This document shows positions 63,167 to 64,000 of a stretch of 64,000 nt of DNA, in pieces (within the stretch, counting starts at the first letter, position 1; each line of letters starts with the position of its first letter). The translations under genes and the position numbers were made by a program. The notes below the pieces were generated by a model that had not been told where the DNA came from, did no database searches, and saw nothing but the letters and a program-made list of their open reading frames with translations. The DNA lies in contig NZ_LLXZ01000191.1 in NCBI RefSeq assembly GCF_001440395.1, forward strand, positions 150,666 through 214,665, in the 5' to 3' direction. This DNA comes from Bradyrhizobium jicamae. GTDB taxonomy: Bacteria; Pseudomonadota; Alphaproteobacteria; Rhizobiales; Xanthobacteraceae.

Positions 63167-64000
63167 ATGAAAACCCGCCTTGTATTGTTTCTCTCCCTGT
63201 TTTTTGTGGTGGCGTCGGTCGCCCCGTCGTTCGCAGCCGGCGAACGTTATGCACTGGTGATCGGCAACGCGAAATATCCGGACGCCGAGGCGCCGCTGAA
63301 GGAGCCGATCAACGATGCGCGCGACATCGCCGAAGAGCTCAAGCGCGACGGCTTCAATGTCGATATCGGCGAGAACCTGACCGGCGAGCAGATGCGCCGC
63401 GCCTTCGAGCGCCTGTACGGCAAGATCAAGCCGGGGTCGGTCGCACTGATATTCTTCTCAGGCTTTGGCGTGCAGTCGAGCCGCCAGAGCTACATGATCC
63501 CGGTCGATGCGCAGATCTGGACCGAGCCCGACGTTCGCCGCGACGGTTTCAGCCTCGAGACCGTGCTCGGGGAGATCAACAGCCGCGGCGCCGGGGTCAA
63601 GATCGCGCTGATCGACGCCTCCAGGCGCAATCCGTTCGAGCGACGGTTTCGCAGCTTTTCCGCCGGCCTTGCGCCGGTGATTGCGCCGAACGGCACGCTG
63701 GTGATGTATTCGGCTGCGCTCTCGTCGGTCGTTTCCGACAGTGGCAGCGACCGCAGCCTGTTTGTGAAGGAACTGCTGAAGGAAATCCGCACCCCCGATC
63801 TGATGGCGGAAGAAACGCTGAACCGCACCCGCGTCGGCGTGACCCGTGCCTCGCGCCAGGAGCAGGTGCCGTGGATATCGTCGTCGCTGGCGGAGGATTT
63901 CTCCTTTATCCCTGGTGGTGCCGGTCCGCGGCCGGCCAGCCCGCCGCCGGCTCCGGTGGCCGCAGCGCCACCTTCGGCTCCCGCACCGGCCCCCGCTCCT
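63167..64000 (+). CDS. Caspase-fold (peptidase C14-like) exported protein, N-terminal part
   Basis: 278 residues visible; it runs off the window. A signal peptide (LVLFLSLFFVVASVAPSFAA) is followed by a caspase-like domain (about 26-240): RYALVIGNAKYPD, NDARDIAEELKRDGFNVDI. The expected GHG of the catalytic His is SGFG (Phe100, bases 63464-63466), and the expected DACR is DASR (Ser152, bases 63620-63622). Both catalytic residues are thus lost while the fold motifs are retained. A Pro/Ala-rich linker (from about 245) follows and leads to an unseen C-terminal domain. It is paralogous to the gene at the left end. Confidence 0.85.
   Translation, partial: MKTRLVLFLSLFFVVASVAPSFAAGERYALVIGNAKYPDAEAPLKEPINDARDIAEELKRDGFNVDIGENLTGEQMRRAFERLYGKIKPGSVALIFFSGFGVQSSRQSYMIPVDAQIWTEPDVRRDGFSLETVLGEINSRGAGVKIALIDASRRNPFERRFRSFSAGLAPVIAPNGTLVMYSAALSSVVSDSGSDRSLFVKELLKEIRTPDLMAEETLNRTRVGVTRASRQEQVPWISSSLAEDFSFIPGGAGPRPASPPPAPVAAAPPSAPAPAPAP

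Overview
The window is a high-GC alphaproteobacterial chromosome segment, most likely from Bradyrhizobium or a close relative in the Nitrobacteraceae. Three things point there: the gene content (acdS with an Lrp-type regulator, dgoK-dgoA, orphan Bug-type binding proteins, form II CoxSLM, the homogentisate operon), the many class III cyclase and transposase scraps, and several families of intergenic palindromic repeats. No rRNA, CRISPR array, phage or intact insertion sequence is visible. One tRNA, tRNA-Ser(GGA), lies near 36.8 kb.

Layout. 0-9.7 kb: end of a caspase-fold protein, an acyl-CoA ligase convergent with an HTH regulator, a Gram-negative sortase with its dedicated VIT/vWA target, an NDP-forming acyl-CoA synthetase and a secreted trypsin-like protease. 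9.8-17 kb: HAD protein, MoxR ATPase plus vWA protein (CoxD/CoxE type) translationally coupled to RecQ, then the divergent acdS/acdR pair. 17-20.2 kb: a looser accessory stretch of small unknown genes and a truncated adenylate cyclase. 20.2-30 kb: an exported serine protease, a GT87 membrane glycosyltransferase, two Bug-type binding proteins, and a surface locus in which FecR-domain and TPR proteins face a secreted VCBS-repeat protein. 30-31.6 kb: dgoK-dgoA for 2-keto-3-deoxygalactonate. 31.7-36.9 kb: accessory DNA with a nitroreductase, L,D-transpeptidase, cysteine-rich exported peptide and ChaA antiporter, ending in gene debris beside tRNA-Ser. 37-44.6 kb: trehalose synthesis (MFS-otsB-otsA) and a chemoreceptor. 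45-50 kb: form II CO-dehydrogenase-like S-L-M genes plus an AMACR-family racemase. 50-58.7 kb: tyrosine/homogentisate catabolism (hppD with a divergent Lrp regulator; FAD monooxygenase-DUF2783-MBL-hmgA-fahA with a divergent MarR regulator). 58.9-62.6 kb: deaminase, methyltransferase and an MBL-HIBADH-RidA operon. 63.2-64 kb: a second caspase-fold gene.

How genes work together. HppD makes homogentisate from 4-hydroxyphenylpyruvate, HmgA opens the ring and FahA hydrolyses fumarylacetoacetate. The FAD monooxygenase plus its small DUF2783 partner may feed homogentisate from another hydroxyphenylacetate. OtsA and OtsB make trehalose through trehalose-6-phosphate. DgoK and DgoA split 2-keto-3-deoxygalactonate into pyruvate and glyceraldehyde-3-phosphate. 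The sortase presumably anchors or processes the vWA protein through its C-terminal LPKTAT signal.

The least expected observations are: caspase-fold proteins at both window ends with Ser in place of the catalytic Cys (and Phe in place of His where it can be seen); a VCBS protein whose repeats gain cysteines progressively (0, 3, 5, 6) at recurring positions; a metallo-beta-lactamase-fold protein in the homogentisate operon lacking half of its metal motif; an L,D-transpeptidase whose N-terminus is encoded by a dispersed repeat; and an 85-bp direct duplication of nitroreductase sequence bounding an accessory block next to tRNA-Ser. All functional statements are read from sequence and family knowledge; no database search was run.
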